From assembly GCA_005788935.1 (NCBI GenBank), contig SYAK01000070.1, positions 1 to 6,313 of the forward strand: a stretch of 6,313 nucleotides of DNA, written 5' to 3'. Both the position numbers and the translations under genes were made by a program. Below the pieces are notes generated by a model that searched no databases, had not been told where the DNA came from, and worked only from the letters and a program-made list of their open reading frames with translations. Origin of the DNA: Pseudomonadota bacterium. GTDB taxonomy: Bacteria > Myxococcota > UBA9042 > PHBI01. Of the stretch, positions 6,099 through 6,313 are shown piece by piece. How positions within the stretch are numbered: position 1 is the stretch's first letter; each line of letters begins with the position of its first letter.

Positions 6099-6313
6099 GG
6101 GTCCGTGAGACACCGAACCTCCGGCGCTCACGGCACGGCTTGCATAGCACCGACATGCCCAGACGGGAAGACGCGGCGGCGCGATTCACGGCAACGCGAT
6201 GCGCCCGGACAGCGCTGACGCGGCGGAGGGGCACGGCCACGCGTGAACGCCCCGTTGACGCGCTGGCTGACGCGCGGCCCGAGCTGTGGCACGGTGCGCC
6301 CGTGCGGACCCGC
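6099..6313. other. Upstream region of the cysteine-rich gene, no supported gene
   Basis: I see no convincing reading frame, RNA gene or strong promoter here. TGACGCG occurs three times (6216-6222, 6256-6262, 6268-6274), which may be chance at this GC content. A divergent gene could begin just beyond the right edge. The promoter of the cysteine-rich gene should lie in the first part. On the minus strand, TATGCA near 6140-6146 is a weak -10 candidate without a good -35. Confidence 0.4.

Noticed and set aside
6216..6274. Three TGACGCG repeats as a regulator-binding array
   Set aside because: The spacing is irregular (40 and 12 bp) and a 7-mer of this composition can recur by chance in DNA this GC-rich.

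Overview
This 6.3 kb window is very GC-rich (roughly 70%), with G or C at nearly every third codon position. It carries a large WD40 protein and a cysteine-rich secreted protein. That suggests a Myxococcota (former deltaproteobacterial) chromosome, perhaps a Polyangiales-type genome. No taxonomic marker gene is present, so this is an inference from style.

Layout from left to right: (1) the last 68 codons of an unrecognised plus-strand gene end at 209. (2) A 141-bp convergent gap holds two copies of a 26-bp repeat. (3) A minus-strand gene at 351-1262 encodes a GIY-YIG nuclease-like protein with a C-terminal DUF4357-like segment. (4) Directly upstream of it, on the same strand, lies a decayed fragment (1273-1477) of an ATP-binding protein of the AAA/DUF4143 family. 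(5) That fragment abuts a 53-bp nested palindrome (1478-1530), followed by a divergent promoter region. (6) A plus-strand gene at 1711-5190 encodes a 1159-residue protein: an N-terminal helical segment of the type that joins NTPase and WD40 modules in bacterial NACHT/STAND-like proteins, then about a dozen WD40-like blades. No NTPase is present. (7) A second convergent gap of 86 bp holds two more copies of the 26-bp repeat, in the same orientation. (8) A minus-strand gene at 5277-6074 encodes a secreted protein with 20 cysteines in a strikingly regular, mirror-symmetric pattern. (9) The last 239 bp hold its leader and upstream region, with a perfect 12-bp palindrome, and no gene that I can support.

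Together, the nuclease gene, the ATPase remnant and the WD40 gene form a divergent accessory block bounded on both sides by the paired 26-bp repeats. Its contents (a nuclease-fold protein, an ATPase relic, a WD40 scaffold) resemble a conflict or mobile-element-associated locus. Nothing in the sequence proves that these genes cooperate. The two most unusual signals are the cysteine spacing of the secreted protein, which predicts helical hairpins stapled by disulfide ladders, and the paired repeats placed only between converging genes.
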